This document shows, one piece after another, positions 16,423-25,561 of a stretch of 64,000 nt of DNA. The first letter of the stretch is position 1. Each line of letters begins with the position of its first letter. The notes below the pieces were generated by a model. That model was not told the DNA's origin, did no database searches, and was given only the letters and a program-made list of their open reading frames with translations. Source of the DNA: an uncultured Rivibacter sp. GTDB taxonomy: Bacteria > Pseudomonadota > Gammaproteobacteria > Burkholderiales > Burkholderiaceae. The DNA lies in the NCBI GenBank assembly GCA_946480925.1, contig CAMLLU010000010.1:1-64000 (forward strand). The letters run 5' to 3'. The position numbers and the translations under genes were made by a program.

Positions 16423-18345
16423 ATGGACGTGATCAGCAACTTCACTGCGCGATATGAACGCACCCGCGAAGAGGAGCTCTCGCTCGAGGAGTACCTCGAC
16501 ATCTGCAAGCGTGAGCCACTGGCCTATGCCACCGCGGCCGAGCGCATGCTCAAGGCCATCGGTGACCCGGAGCTGGTGGACACGCGCAACGATCCGCGCC
16601 TGTCACGCATCTTCGCCAACAAGGTCATCAAGCGTTACCCGGCGTTTGCCGAGTTCTACGGCATGGAAGACTCGATCGAGCAGGTCGTGTCGTACTTCCG
16701 CCATGCAGCGCAGGGGCTCGAAGAAAAGAAGCAGATCCTCTACCTGCTGGGCCCCGTGGGCGGCGGCAAGAGTTCGATTGCCGAGCGGCTGAAGCAGCTC
16801 ATGCAGGAAGTGCCGTTCTATGCGCTCAAGGGCTCGCCGGTGAACGAGTCTCCTCTGGGCCTGTTCGACCCCGACGAAGACGGCGCCATCCTCGAGAAGG
16901 AATACAACATTCCGCGGCGCTATCTCAACCGCATCCTGAGCCCGTGGGCCGTGAAACGGCTCGAAGAGTTCGGCGGCGACATCCGCCGTTTCAAGGTGGT
17001 CAAGCGCTACCCGAGCGTGCTCAAGCAGATCGCCGTGGCCAAGACGGAACCGGGCGACGAGAACAACCAGGACATCTCGTCACTGGTCGGCAAGGTCGAC
17101 ATCCGCAAGCTCGAAACCTATGCGCAGGACGACCCGGATGCCTACAGCTATTCCGGCGGCCTGTGCTTGGCCAACCAGGGCCTGCTCGAGTTTGTCGAAA
17201 TGTTCAAGGCACCGATCAAGGTGCTGCATCCTTTGCTGACGGCCACCCAGGAAGGCAACTTCAAGGGCACTGAAGGTTTTGGTGCGATCCCATTCGACGG
17301 CATCGTGCTGGCGCACAGCAACGAGAGCGAGTGGAAGGCCTTCCGCAACAACAAGAACAACGAAGCCTTCCTCGACCGTATCTACATCGTCAAGGTGCCG
17401 TACTGCCTGCGTGTCTCGGAAGAGATCCACATCTACGAGAAGCTCATCCGCGGCTCGTCGCTGGCCGACGCCAAGTGCGCCCCGGGTACGCTGAAGATGA
17501 TGTCGCAGTTCGCCATCCTCACGCGCCTGAAGGAACCCGAGAACTCTTCACTGTTCTCCAAGATGCTGGTGTACGACGGCGAGAACCTCAAGGACACCGA
17601 CCCCAAGGCCAAGAGCTATCAGGAATATCGTGACTACGCCGGTGTGGACGAAGGCATGGCCGGCGTGTCCACGCGCTTCGCGTTCAAGATCCTGTCGAAG
17701 GTTTTCAACTTCGATTCTTCCGAAGTGGCGGCCAACCCGGTGCACCTGATGTACGTGCTCGAGCAGCAGATCGAGCGCGAGCAGTTCCCGCAGGAGACCG
17801 AGCAGAAGTACCTGGCCTTCATCAAGGAGCACCTGGCCACACGGTATGCCGAGTTCATCGGCAAGGAGATCCAGACCGCCTACCTCGAGAGCTACAGCGA
17901 GTACGGCCAGAACATCTTCGACCGCTACGTCACCTACGCCGACTACTGGATCCAGGACCACGAGTACCGCGACACCGACACCGGCGAGGTGTTCGACCGC
18001 GCGGCACTCAATGCGGAGCTCGAGAAGATCGAGAAGCCCGCTGGCATTGCGAACCCGAAGGACTTCCGCAACGAGATCGTCAACTTCGTTCTGCGCGCGC
18101 GGGCCAACAACCAGGGCAAGAACCCGTTGTGGACGAGCTACGAGAAGCTGCGCACGGTGATCGAGAAGAAGATGTTCTCCAACACCGAAGAGCTGCTGCC
18201 GGTCATCAGCTTCAACGCCAAGGCCAGCGCGGACGAAGCCAAGAAGCACGAGGACTTCGTCACCCGCATGGTCGACAAGGGCTACACGCCCAAACAGGTG
18301 CGCCTGCTGTGCGAGTGGTACCTGCGCGTGCGCAAGAGCAGCTGA
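16423..18345 (+). CDS. prkA: PrkA-family serine protein kinase (YeaG)
   Basis: 640 residues, full length for PrkA/YeaG. The N-terminal AAA-like domain has Walker A LGPVGGGKSSIAERL near residue 110, and the body contains ESPLGLFDPDEDGAILEKEYNIPRRYL and LANQGLLEFVEMFKAPIKVLHPLL. The C-terminal kinase-like region ends near VRLLCEWYLRVRKSS. The family acts in general stress and nitrogen-starvation responses in enterobacteria, always with yeaH and often spoVR, exactly as found here. GGAGG at 16411 supports the ATG at 16423. Confidence 0.96.
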   Translation: MDVISNFTARYERTREEELSLEEYLDICKREPLAYATAAERMLKAIGDPELVDTRNDPRLSRIFANKVIKRYPAFAEFYGMEDSIEQVVSYFRHAAQGLEEKKQILYLLGPVGGGKSSIAERLKQLMQEVPFYALKGSPVNESPLGLFDPDEDGAILEKEYNIPRRYLNRILSPWAVKRLEEFGGDIRRFKVVKRYPSVLKQIAVAKTEPGDENNQDISSLVGKVDIRKLETYAQDDPDAYSYSGGLCLANQGLLEFVEMFKAPIKVLHPLLTATQEGNFKGTEGFGAIPFDGIVLAHSNESEWKAFRNNKNNEAFLDRIYIVKVPYCLRVSEEIHIYEKLIRGSSLADAKCAPGTLKMMSQFAILTRLKEPENSSLFSKMLVYDGENLKDTDPKAKSYQEYRDYAGVDEGMAGVSTRFAFKILSKVFNFDSSEVAANPVHLMYVLEQQIEREQFPQETEQKYLAFIKEHLATRYAEFIGKEIQTAYLESYSEYGQNIFDRYVTYADYWIQDHEYRDTDTGEVFDRAALNAELEKIEKPAGIANPKDFRNEIVNFVLRARANNQGKNPLWTSYEKLRTVIEKKMFSNTEELLPVISFNAKASADEAKKHEDFVTRMVDKGYTPKQVRLLCEWYLRVRKSS

Positions 18346-18381
18346 AGATGAAGTGAGGCTTCGCGCGTGAAAGAGGTCGCA

Positions 18382-19665
18382 ATGCTTCAGCAGATCATCG
18401 ATCGCAGGCTGGCGGGGAAGAACAAGTCCATCGGCAACCGCGAGCGGTTCCTGCGCCGTTACCGCGAGCAGATCAAGGAAGCGGTGCGCAAGGCGGTGAG
18501 CCAGCGCGGCATCCGCGACATGGAGCAGGGCGAGAACATCCACATCCCCAAGCGCGATGTGTCCGAGCCCGTGTTCGGCCACGGCCAGGGCGGCCAGCGC
18601 GAGATGGTGCACCCGGGCAATCGCGAATACGTGAAGGGCGACCGCATCGAGCGGCCCCAAGGCGGGCAGGGCGGCGGCGGTGGTTCACAGGCCAGCGACA
18701 GCGGGGAGGGCGAAGACGATTTCGTCTTCCACTTGAGCAAGGAAGAGTTCATGCAGGTCTTCTTCGAAGACCTGGCCTTGCCCAACCTCGTGAAGACTTC
18801 GCTGGCCGAGGTGCCCGAATACAAGAGTCACCGCGCCGGCTTCACCAGCGACGGCACGCCCAACAACCTGCATGTGGTGCGCTCATTGCGCGGCGCCATC
18901 GGCCGCCGCATAGCCATCGGCTCCGATTGGCGGCGCGAGCTGCGCGAACTCGAAGAGCGGCTGGCCGAGCTGTTGCGCACCGCGTTGCCGGGAGATCCCG
19001 TCACCACGGCCGAGATCAAGGCTGCCGAAGAGCGCATCGCCTTCCTGCGTGCGCGCGTCGAGCGCATTCCATATCTCGACCCGATCGACCTGCGTTTCCG
19101 CAGCCGCGTGAAGGTGCCGGTACCCACCACCAAGGCGGTGATGTTCTGCCTGATGGACGTGTCCGGCTCGATGGATGAGCAGCGCAAGGATCTCGCCAAG
19201 CGCTTCTTCATCCTGCTGTACCTGTTTCTCACGCGGCACTACGACCACATCGAGCTGGTGTTCATCCGCCACCACACGCAGGCACAGGAAGTGGACGAGG
19301 AGAACTTCTTCCACGCCACCGAAACCGGCGGCACCGTCGTGTCGAGTGCACTGGTGATGATGCACGACATCATCAAGCAGCGCTTTCCCACCAGCGAATG
19401 GAACATCTACGGCGCCCAGGCGAGCGACGGCGACAACTGGCACCACGACAGCGGCCGCTGCCGCGAGATCGTGAGTGAGCAGCTGTTGCCGCTGTGCCGC
19501 TACTTTGCCTACGTGCAAGTGGCCGAACCCGAACAGAACCTGTGGGAGGAATACCAGCAGATCGCCGAGGTCTACCCGCACTTCGCGATGCGCAAGGTGC
19601 TGGAGCCTTCGCACATCTACCCGGTATTCCGCGAGTTGTTCAAGAAGGAAGGCGTGGACGCATGA
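18382..19665 (+). CDS. yeaH: YeaH/YhbH family protein (DUF444)
   Basis: 427 residues from ATG 18382; an in-frame GTG at 18367 is less likely because family members begin MLQQIIDRRLAGKNKSIGNRERFLRR. A basic N-terminal region and a Gly-rich linker (GGQGGGGGSQASDSGEGEDD) are followed by a VWA-like domain with the metal-site motif CLMDVSGSMDE and TGGTVVSSAL. It is the constant partner of PrkA and lies 36 nt after it; spoVR follows 28 nt later, so the three form one operon. Confidence 0.94.
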   Translation: MLQQIIDRRLAGKNKSIGNRERFLRRYREQIKEAVRKAVSQRGIRDMEQGENIHIPKRDVSEPVFGHGQGGQREMVHPGNREYVKGDRIERPQGGQGGGGGSQASDSGEGEDDFVFHLSKEEFMQVFFEDLALPNLVKTSLAEVPEYKSHRAGFTSDGTPNNLHVVRSLRGAIGRRIAIGSDWRRELRELEERLAELLRTALPGDPVTTAEIKAAEERIAFLRARVERIPYLDPIDLRFRSRVKVPVPTTKAVMFCLMDVSGSMDEQRKDLAKRFFILLYLFLTRHYDHIELVFIRHHTQAQEVDEENFFHATETGGTVVSSALVMMHDIIKQRFPTSEWNIYGAQASDGDNWHHDSGRCREIVSEQLLPLCRYFAYVQVAEPEQNLWEEYQQIAEVYPHFAMRKVLEPSHIYPVFRELFKKEGVDA

Positions 19666-19693
19666 AGGCGGCCACGCGGCAGGAGGCCTTTGC

Positions 19694-21325
19694 ATGAAGC
19701 GACGCGCGACCGATGTAGCGCCGGTGGTCGACTCCACGCCCGACCTTTTTGCCGGCAGTGAACTGCCACCCCCCCAGCCCCCGGTAAAGCTTTCGACCCA
19801 GGTGGTGCGCCCGCCACGGGCCAAGGAGCATCTGCCGGCACGCTCGGACTGGTCGTTCGAGCTGATCGAGCAATACCACGCCGCCATCAAGAACACCGCG
19901 CAAGGCTACGGGCTCGACACCTACCCGAACCAGCTCGAGATCATCACGTCCGAGCAGATGATGGATGCCTACGCGAGCGTGGGCATGCCGGTGAACTACC
20001 GTCACTGGAGCTACGGCAAGGAGTTCATCGCCACCGAAAAGAACTACAAGCGCGGCTACATGGGGCTGGCCTACGAGATCGTCATCAACTCGAACCCTTG
20101 CATCAGCTACCTGATGGAAGAGAACACGATGGCGATGCAGGCGCTCGTCATCGCGCATGCGGCCTACGGCCACAACAGCTTCTTCAAGGGCAACTACCTC
20201 TTCCGCATGTGGACGGATGCCTCGTCCATCATCGACTACCTGGTCTACGCGAAGAACTACGTGGCCGAATGCGAGGAGCGCCACGGCATCCAGTTGGTGG
20301 AGGAAACGCTCGACTCATGCCACGCGCTCATGAACCATGGCGTGGACCGCTACCGCCGGCCGCAGAAGCTGTCGCTCGCTCAGGAGCAGGCGCGCCGCGA
20401 GGACCGCGAAGCCTATGCGCAGCGGCAGATCAACGACCTGTGGCGCACGCTGCCCAAGAAGGCCGGCAAGTCGCACGGTGAGGACACTACGCGACGCTTC
20501 CCCGAGGAGCCGCAGGAGAACCTGCTGTACTTCATCGAGAAGAACGCGCCGCTGCTGGAGCCCTGGCAGCGCGAGATCGTGCGCATCGTGCGCAAGATCG
20601 CGCAGTACTTCTACCCGCAGCGCCAGACGCAGGTCATGAACGAAGGCTGGGCCACCTTCTGGCACTACACGCTGCTCAACACGATGTACGAAGACGGCCT
20701 GCTCGCCGACGGCATGATGCTGGAGTGGCTGTCGTCACACACCAACGTGATCTACCAGCCGCCTGTGGGGCACCGCGCCTACAGCGGCATCAACCCGTAT
20801 GCGCTGGGCTTCGCGATGTATACGGACTTGAAGCGCATCTGCCAGAACCCCGACGACGAAGACCGCGCCTGGTTCCCCGACATCGCCGGCAGCGACTGGT
20901 TGAAGACGCTGGACTACGCGATGCGCAACTTCAAGGACGAAAGCTTCGTCGGCCAGTTCCTGAGTCCGCGGCTGATGCGCGAGTTCCGCTTCTTCGCCAT
21001 CAAGGACGACAGCCAGGACCCCGAGCTCGAAGTCAGCGCCATTCACGACGACATCGGCTACCGCCACCTGCGCGAATCGCTCGCCAAGCAATACGACCTG
21101 GGTTCCCGCGAGCCCAACATCCAGGTGTGGAGCGTCAACCTGCGCGGAGACCGCTCGCTCACGTTGCGCCACACGCAGCACAACTCGCGTCCGCTCAGCG
21201 ACGACACACAGGAAGTGCTCAAGCACGTGGCGCGACTGTGGGGCTTCCCGGTGCACCTCGACAGTGTGGACAGCCACGGCGAAACCAAGCGCCGCTGGAC
21301 CGTCTCGCCGCCGCCGTCGCATTGA
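19694..21325 (+). CDS. spoVR: SpoVR family protein
   Basis: 543 residues from ATG 19694 with a perfect AGGAGG at 19681-19686. Characteristic SpoVR stretches are visible: [37 protein letters not shown] text, [47 protein letters not shown] and [20 protein letters not shown]. The biochemical function is unresolved; in spore formers it affects cortex, and in proteobacteria it travels with prkA-yeaH in a stress operon. It is the last gene of the operon, followed by a hairpin. Confidence 0.95.
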   Translation: MKRRATDVAPVVDSTPDLFAGSELPPPQPPVKLSTQVVRPPRAKEHLPARSDWSFELIEQYHAAIKNTAQGYGLDTYPNQLEIITSEQMMDAYASVGMPVNYRHWSYGKEFIATEKNYKRGYMGLAYEIVINSNPCISYLMEENTMAMQALVIAHAAYGHNSFFKGNYLFRMWTDASSIIDYLVYAKNYVAECEERHGIQLVEETLDSCHALMNHGVDRYRRPQKLSLAQEQARREDREAYAQRQINDLWRTLPKKAGKSHGEDTTRRFPEEPQENLLYFIEKNAPLLEPWQREIVRIVRKIAQYFYPQRQTQVMNEGWATFWHYTLLNTMYEDGLLADGMMLEWLSSHTNVIYQPPVGHRAYSGINPYALGFAMYTDLKRICQNPDDEDRAWFPDIAGSDWLKTLDYAMRNFKDESFVGQFLSPRLMREFRFFAIKDDSQDPELEVSAIHDDIGYRHLRESLAKQYDLGSREPNIQVWSVNLRGDRSLTLRHTQHNSRPLSDDTQEVLKHVARLWGFPVHLDSVDSHGETKRRWTVSPPPSH

Positions 21326-21338
21326 TCGATCGGGCGCG

Positions 21339-21366
21339 GCGAGGCGCGCTTCGCTCGGTGCCTCGC
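21339..21366. terminator. Hairpin between convergent spoVR and methyltransferase genes
   Basis: GCGAGGC (21339-21345) pairs perfectly with GCCTCGC (21360-21366) around a 14-nt loop in a 49-bp convergent gap. There is no T-tract, so termination efficiency is uncertain. Confidence 0.5.
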
Positions 21367-21374
21367 GGGCTCGT

Positions 21375-21962
21375 CTAGTGAGCGCGACCAGCGTGCGCAC
21401 CGGCCGGCAGGCTGTGATGCCTCAACACCCACACGTCAGCCGGTGGCAGATTGCGCCACACCCGCTGGCGCCGATGCCAGCGCAGCGGGCTGCCGGCCGG
21501 CAACTCGAACGGCGAACGCGGCTGGTAGGTGTATTGCACGAGGCTCCGCGTCTCGTGTGCCTCGACAAAGCGGCACAGCGTGCGAATGGTGTCTGCGCAC
21601 AGCGCAGCCGGCAGCGAACGCAACGGCAGTGACGACACCACCACCGTCGCGTGCGGCAACCGAGGTGCTTCGTGCTGTAGCACGCGGTGGGCAGCGCCGC
21701 AGCGCACTTCCACGCCGTCCCAGCGGCCTTGCAGTCTTTCGGCCAGCGCCGGTTGCATCTCGACGGCCATCATCGGCATCTGCGGATAACGCTGCCGCAG
21801 CGCGGTGGTGATCGCGCCGGTGCCGGCGCCCAGCTCTATGACACAACTGGCGCGCCCAGTGGCTTCGGCCATGGCCTGCGCGAGCCGGCGCGACGACGGC
21901 AACACGGCACCCACGAGGCTGGGGCTGCCCAGGGCATGCATCAGGAAGGCGGCACTGTCCAT
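21375..21962 (-). CDS. Class I SAM-dependent methyltransferase, PmtA-like phospholipid N-methyltransferase
   Basis: 195 residues from ATG 21962. FLMHALGSPSLVGAVLPSSRRLAQAMAEA is the N-terminal signature of the bacterial phosphatidylethanolamine N-methyltransferase (PmtA, Rhodobacter-type) group. IELGAGTGAITTAL is the SAM loop, and VVVSSLPLRSLP and QYTYQPRSPF are later conserved segments. It probably methylates a membrane lipid headgroup or a related substrate. It is the downstream gene of a minus-strand pair with the CsgG-like lipoprotein, 68 bp apart. Confidence 0.75.
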   Translation of the reverse strand: MDSAAFLMHALGSPSLVGAVLPSSRRLAQAMAEATGRASCVIELGAGTGAITTALRQRYPQMPMMAVEMQPALAERLQGRWDGVEVRCGAAHRVLQHEAPRLPHATVVVSSLPLRSLPAALCADTIRTLCRFVEAHETRSLVQYTYQPRSPFELPAGSPLRWHRRQRVWRNLPPADVWVLRHHSLPAGAHAGRAH

Positions 21963-22030
21963 GCCGCAGGTGTACCGCGCCCGGCGCGCGGCGGCGGTGA
22001 CCGTTCGCAAGCGGCTGTTGCCGCCGGGTT

Positions 22031-22816
22031 TCAGCGCTTCTTGGGCGGCAGGATCTCGTTGGCTGGCGCGCCGAGGCTTTCGCGCCACGCCACGATGCGT
22101 GGCAACAGCTGGTTCCACGCATCCACGAGCGCAGCGGCCGCGGGCTTGGCTTGCGGCGTGTCGAGCCAGCCGCCTTCGATGGCTACCAGCCCGCCGCCGA
22201 GGATGATGCTGCCCACGCCCGACGACTCGCTGGTGCCGCGCCCGAACGATGCCGCCACGATCTCGCTGGTGCGCGCGTCCACCACGCTCATCACCACCAG
22301 CGCTTCGCGCTTGCGCACCTCGGCTGCCACGCCGCCCAGCACGTTGCCGAACAGCGCGCCGACGCCGCCCTTGTTGCCGCCGGTCTGTTCGACGAACACG
22401 ATCTCGGCACGCACCACGTAGTCCACCGGCATCATCGCGGCCAGCTGCGTGGCGCGGGTCTCGCCGTGCTGCTCGCGGATCTGCACTTCCTTCTCGAGCA
22501 CGGCGAAAGCGGCCCCGCGGTCCACCACCGCGAAGCAGCGTGTCTGCATCAGCATCTGTCGCACCAGCGGCGCCATCGAACGCGGCAGGCCGGCCGACAG
22601 CAAGGCCTGCGCGTTGGCGTCGGATTCACTGATGGCTGCCGCGCCAATGCGGTTGCGGCAACGCGCGAGGTCGCCTTCGGTGGCGTTGGCGATCAGCACG
22701 TCGGGCTTGCCGCCCACCGTGGTCTTTTGCGTGCCGCAGCCGGCCAGCAACGATGACAGCAACAAAACCGGCACCAGCGCGGCACCGGCCACGAGATTCT
22801 TCAGGCGAAAGGGCAT
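22031..22816 (-). CDS. CsgG/HfaB-like outer-membrane lipoprotein
   Basis: 261 residues from ATG 22816. The signal peptide ends LLLSSLLAGC, a clear lipobox. The body resembles CsgG-type proteins: CFAVVDRGAAFAVLEKEVQIREQ, VDYVVRAEIVFVEQTGGNKGGVGALFGN, then VMSVVDARTSEIVAASFGRGTSESSGVG. CsgG proteins form secretion pores for curli; members outside curli operons, as here, have no assigned substrate. No curli subunit genes are nearby. It precedes the methyltransferase on the minus strand. Confidence 0.75.
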   Translation of the reverse strand: MPFRLKNLVAGAALVPVLLLSSLLAGCGTQKTTVGGKPDVLIANATEGDLARCRNRIGAAAISESDANAQALLSAGLPRSMAPLVRQMLMQTRCFAVVDRGAAFAVLEKEVQIREQHGETRATQLAAMMPVDYVVRAEIVFVEQTGGNKGGVGALFGNVLGGVAAEVRKREALVVMSVVDARTSEIVAASFGRGTSESSGVGSIILGGGLVAIEGGWLDTPQAKPAAAALVDAWNQLLPRIVAWRESLGAPANEILPPKKR

Positions 22817-22953
22817 GGCGATATTGCAAAGCGCAGGCGATGTCCTGGCTGCGGCAAGGGTAGTCCTTGCGCACGGCGCATCGGTGACCGTTACCTGCCG
22901 TTGCAGCGGCTTGGCGCATAAAGTCGGCACAGGCGTGATCTGCGCCGCGCTCG

Positions 22954-24369
22954 TTACAACGCGAAGATCTTGCCGGGATTCATGATGTTCTTCGGGTCGA
23001 GCGCGCGCTTCACGCTGCGCATCAGCTCCACTGCGCCTGCGCCGGCCTCGTCGAGCAGGAAGCCCATCTTGTGCAACCCGATGCCGTGCTCGCCGGTGCA
23101 GGTGCCTTCCATGGCCAGCGCGCGTGCCACCAGTTGGTGGTTCAGCTTCTCGGCTAGCTCGCGTTCGGCCGGCAGCTGTGGGTCGATCAGATAACCCACG
23201 TGGAAGTTGCCGTCACCCACGTGGCCCACGATGAAATAGGGCAGGCCGGCCGCGTCGGCCTCGGCCACGGTGGCGCTCACGCATTCGGCCAGGCGCGAGA
23301 TCGGCACGCAGGTGTCGGTGGTGATGCAGCGGCATCCCGGGCGCGTCTGCAGGGCAGAGAGATAGGCATGGTGCCGTGCTGTCCACAGCCGTGTGCGCTC
23401 TTCCGGCGTGGTGGCCCATTCGAAGTGTTCGCCGCCGAATTCGGCCGCGATCTCCTGCACGAGTTCGGCCTGCTCCTTCACGCCGGCGTCGCTGCCGTGG
23501 AATTCCATCAACAGCATCGGCGCCTCACGTAGGGAGAGCTTGTCGTGCTTGTTGACGGCGCGCACCGCGTTGGCATCGAGCAGTTCGCAGCGCGCGATCG
23601 GCACGCCCAGCTGGATGATCTGGATGGTCGTGCGCACGGCCGATTCCACGTCGGGGAACGAACACACCGCAGCCGACACCGCCTCGGGCAACGGGTACAG
23701 CCGCAAGGTGATCTCGGTCATCACGCCCAACGTGCCTTCGCTGCCGACGAACAGCCGCGTCAGGTCGTAGCCCGCACTCGACTTGCGGGCCCGCGTGCCG
23801 GTGTGCACAGTCTCCCCACTGGCGGTTACCACCGTGAGGCCCAGCACGTTTTCGCGCATCGTGCCGTAGCGCACGGCATTCGTGCCGCTGGCTCGCGTGG
23901 CGCACATGCCACCGATCGACGCATCAGCACCCGGGTCGATGGGGAAGAACAGGCCTTCGTGCTTGAGCTCTTCATTGAGCTGCTTGCGTGTCACCCCGGC
24001 CTGCACTGTCACCGTCAGGTCTTCGGCGTTGACCCGCAACACGCGGTTCATGCGAGTGAGGTCGATGCTCACGCCGCCTTGCACTGCGAGCAGGTGGCCC
24101 TCGAGAGACGAACCCGCGCCGTAGGGAATGACCGGCACCGCGTTCTCTTGTGCGAGGCGCACGACGAAGGCCACGTCTTCATTGCGTTCGCAATACACCA
24201 CCGCCTCGGGCGGCGGCACGTCGAAAGGCGATTCGTCGCGGCCATGCTGCTCGCGCACCGCCTGCGCGGTGGAGCAACGTTCGGCGAAGTGCTCCTTCAA
24301 GGCTGCCAGCATCGGGGCCGGCATTGGGCGGGGTTCGAGGTGGATGGGCAGCTCGGTAACGGCATTCAT
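22954..24369 (-). CDS. FAD-linked oxidase, D-lactate dehydrogenase (GlcD/Dld-like)
   Basis: 471 residues. The N-terminal FAD_binding_4 domain includes VPVIPYGAGSSLEGHLLAVQGGVSIDLTRMNRVL and GADASIGGMCATRASGTNAVRYGTMRENVLGL; the FAD-oxidase C-terminal domain includes GHVGDGNFHVGYLID and EGTCTGEHGIGLHKM. This pattern fits D-lactate dehydrogenase (cytochrome) and glycolate oxidase GlcD-type enzymes; no glcE/glcF lies nearby, which favours D-lactate. CGGGAG upstream supports the start. It is divergent from the adenosyltransferase gene, with TAGAAT (24409-24414, minus strand) as a probable -10. Confidence 0.9.
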   Translation of the reverse strand: MNAVTELPIHLEPRPMPAPMLAALKEHFAERCSTAQAVREQHGRDESPFDVPPPEAVVYCERNEDVAFVVRLAQENAVPVIPYGAGSSLEGHLLAVQGGVSIDLTRMNRVLRVNAEDLTVTVQAGVTRKQLNEELKHEGLFFPIDPGADASIGGMCATRASGTNAVRYGTMRENVLGLTVVTASGETVHTGTRARKSSAGYDLTRLFVGSEGTLGVMTEITLRLYPLPEAVSAAVCSFPDVESAVRTTIQIIQLGVPIARCELLDANAVRAVNKHDKLSLREAPMLLMEFHGSDAGVKEQAELVQEIAAEFGGEHFEWATTPEERTRLWTARHHAYLSALQTRPGCRCITTDTCVPISRLAECVSATVAEADAAGLPYFIVGHVGDGNFHVGYLIDPQLPAERELAEKLNHQLVARALAMEGTCTGEHGIGLHKMGFLLDEAGAGAVELMRSVKRALDPKNIMNPGKIFAL

Positions 24370-24442
24370 GGCGGCTCCCGCAAAAAGGCGCGCAAAGGCA
24401 GTGCAAGAATTCTAGGCACTCGACAACGCGGGAGCTTCGACC

Positions 24443-25018
24443 ATGTCCAACCGACTGACACAGATCGCCACGCGCACCGGTGACGACGGCACCACCGGCC
24501 TGGGCGACGGCACCCGTGTGCCCAAGGATCACCTGCGCGTGCAGGCCATGGGCGACGTGGACGAACTCAACTCGCACATCGGCGTGTTGTTGGCCGAGCC
24601 GCTACCCGACGACGTACGAGAGCTGCTCGTCACCATCCAGCACGAGCTGTTCAACCTGGGCGGTGAGCTCTCCATTCCGGGCTACGAGCTGCTGAAGGCC
24701 GATGCGGTGGCACGGCTCGATGCTGCCCTGGCGAAATACAACGCTACGCTGCCGCGGCTCAAGGAGTTCATCCTGCCGGCCGGTACGCGCAGCGCAGCCA
24801 TCGCCCACGTCGCCCGCACGGTGGCGCGCCGGGCCGAGCGGGCCGTGGTGGCACTGGCCGGCGCCGAGGCGGTGCGTGCCGAGCCGCGTCAATACCTCAA
24901 CCGGCTGTCGGACTTGCTGTTCGTGCAGGCCCGCGTGCTCAATCGCGCGAATCTGGACGGGTTGGGCGGCGACGACGTGTACTGGCACAGCGAACGGCTC
25001 GCTCGCGACGACGCCTGA
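24443..25018 (+). CDS. PduO-type cob(I)alamin adenosyltransferase
   Basis: 191 residues. TRTGDDGTTGLGDG is the ATP-binding N-terminus of the PduO/MMAB family. RTVARRAERAVVALAG carries the conserved Arg/Glu helix, and NRLSDLLFVQARVLN the C-terminal signature. The enzyme transfers the adenosyl group of ATP to cob(I)alamin, giving coenzyme B12. No other cobalamin genes are in the window, so it probably serves salvage or a B12-dependent enzyme elsewhere. It ends at a hairpin shared with the converging EF-hand gene. Confidence 0.93.
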   Translation: MSNRLTQIATRTGDDGTTGLGDGTRVPKDHLRVQAMGDVDELNSHIGVLLAEPLPDDVRELLVTIQHELFNLGGELSIPGYELLKADAVARLDAALAKYNATLPRLKEFILPAGTRSAAIAHVARTVARRAERAVVALAGAEAVRAEPRQYLNRLSDLLFVQARVLNRANLDGLGGDDVYWHSERLARDDA

Positions 25019-25025
25019 AGCAACA

Positions 25026-25052
25026 AGGCCCACGACCTCGCGGCGTGGGCCT
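25026..25052. terminator. Bidirectional hairpin between convergent genes
   Basis: AGGCCCACG (25026-25034) pairs perfectly with CGTGGGCCT (25044-25052) around a 9-nt loop. It sits 7 nt after the adenosyltransferase stop and 25 nt before the end of the converging EF-hand gene. There is no T-tract. Confidence 0.65.
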
Positions 25053-25077
25053 GTGTTGAAGGTGAAGGAGCGCCCGG

Positions 25078-25398
25078 CTACTTGTCGCTGCCGTAGCCGA
25101 TCGCGAATTCGCTCACCGACAGGCTGCCGTCCTTGTCGCCGTCGAGTTCGCTGAACTTGGCTGCAACGGCCGGCATGCGGGCCGCTTCTTCCTGGGTGAG
25201 CCGGCCGTCCTTGTTGGTGTCCGCTCGCTGGAAGGCCGCCTGTGGAGCCGGCATCTGCTTGGCGGCAGGTTTCTGCGATTCGGTCTGCGACGGCGTCGTG
25301 GTGGACTGCGAAGTCTGCGCCTGGGCCGCGAGTGCAAAGCTCGCAACGGTGACGAGCAGCACGCGGCGGGCATTGACGAGCACAGTGGAGCGAGTCAT
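25078..25398 (-). CDS. Secreted EF-hand domain protein
   Basis: 106 residues from ATG 25398 with a GGAGG ribosome site 7 nt upstream. An N-terminal signal peptide (VLLVTVASFALAAQAQ) is followed by a Ser/Thr/Gln/Pro-rich spacer. Two EF-hand loops are then visible, DTNKDGRLTQEE and DGDKDGSLSVSE, with all the expected Asp/Asn/Glu ligands. It is likely a periplasmic or secreted calcium-binding protein of unknown role; no partner gene is obvious. Confidence 0.88.
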   Translation of the reverse strand: MTRSTVLVNARRVLLVTVASFALAAQAQTSQSTTTPSQTESQKPAAKQMPAPQAAFQRADTNKDGRLTQEEAARMPAVAAKFSELDGDKDGSLSVSEFAIGYGSDK

Positions 25399-25561
25399 GA
25401 AGATCCTCCAGAGGAGTTGCAAGAGGCGCCATTGCATCCCCCGAAGAGGCCTCGAACCAGCTCTTTTGCCGCACGTTGCCTGGGTTACAGGCCCCGGGAA
25501 GTGACTTACCCGCCTTTGCAGGAACTCACCGCAGCAGCGGAATGCCCCGTCACGAGGTGTA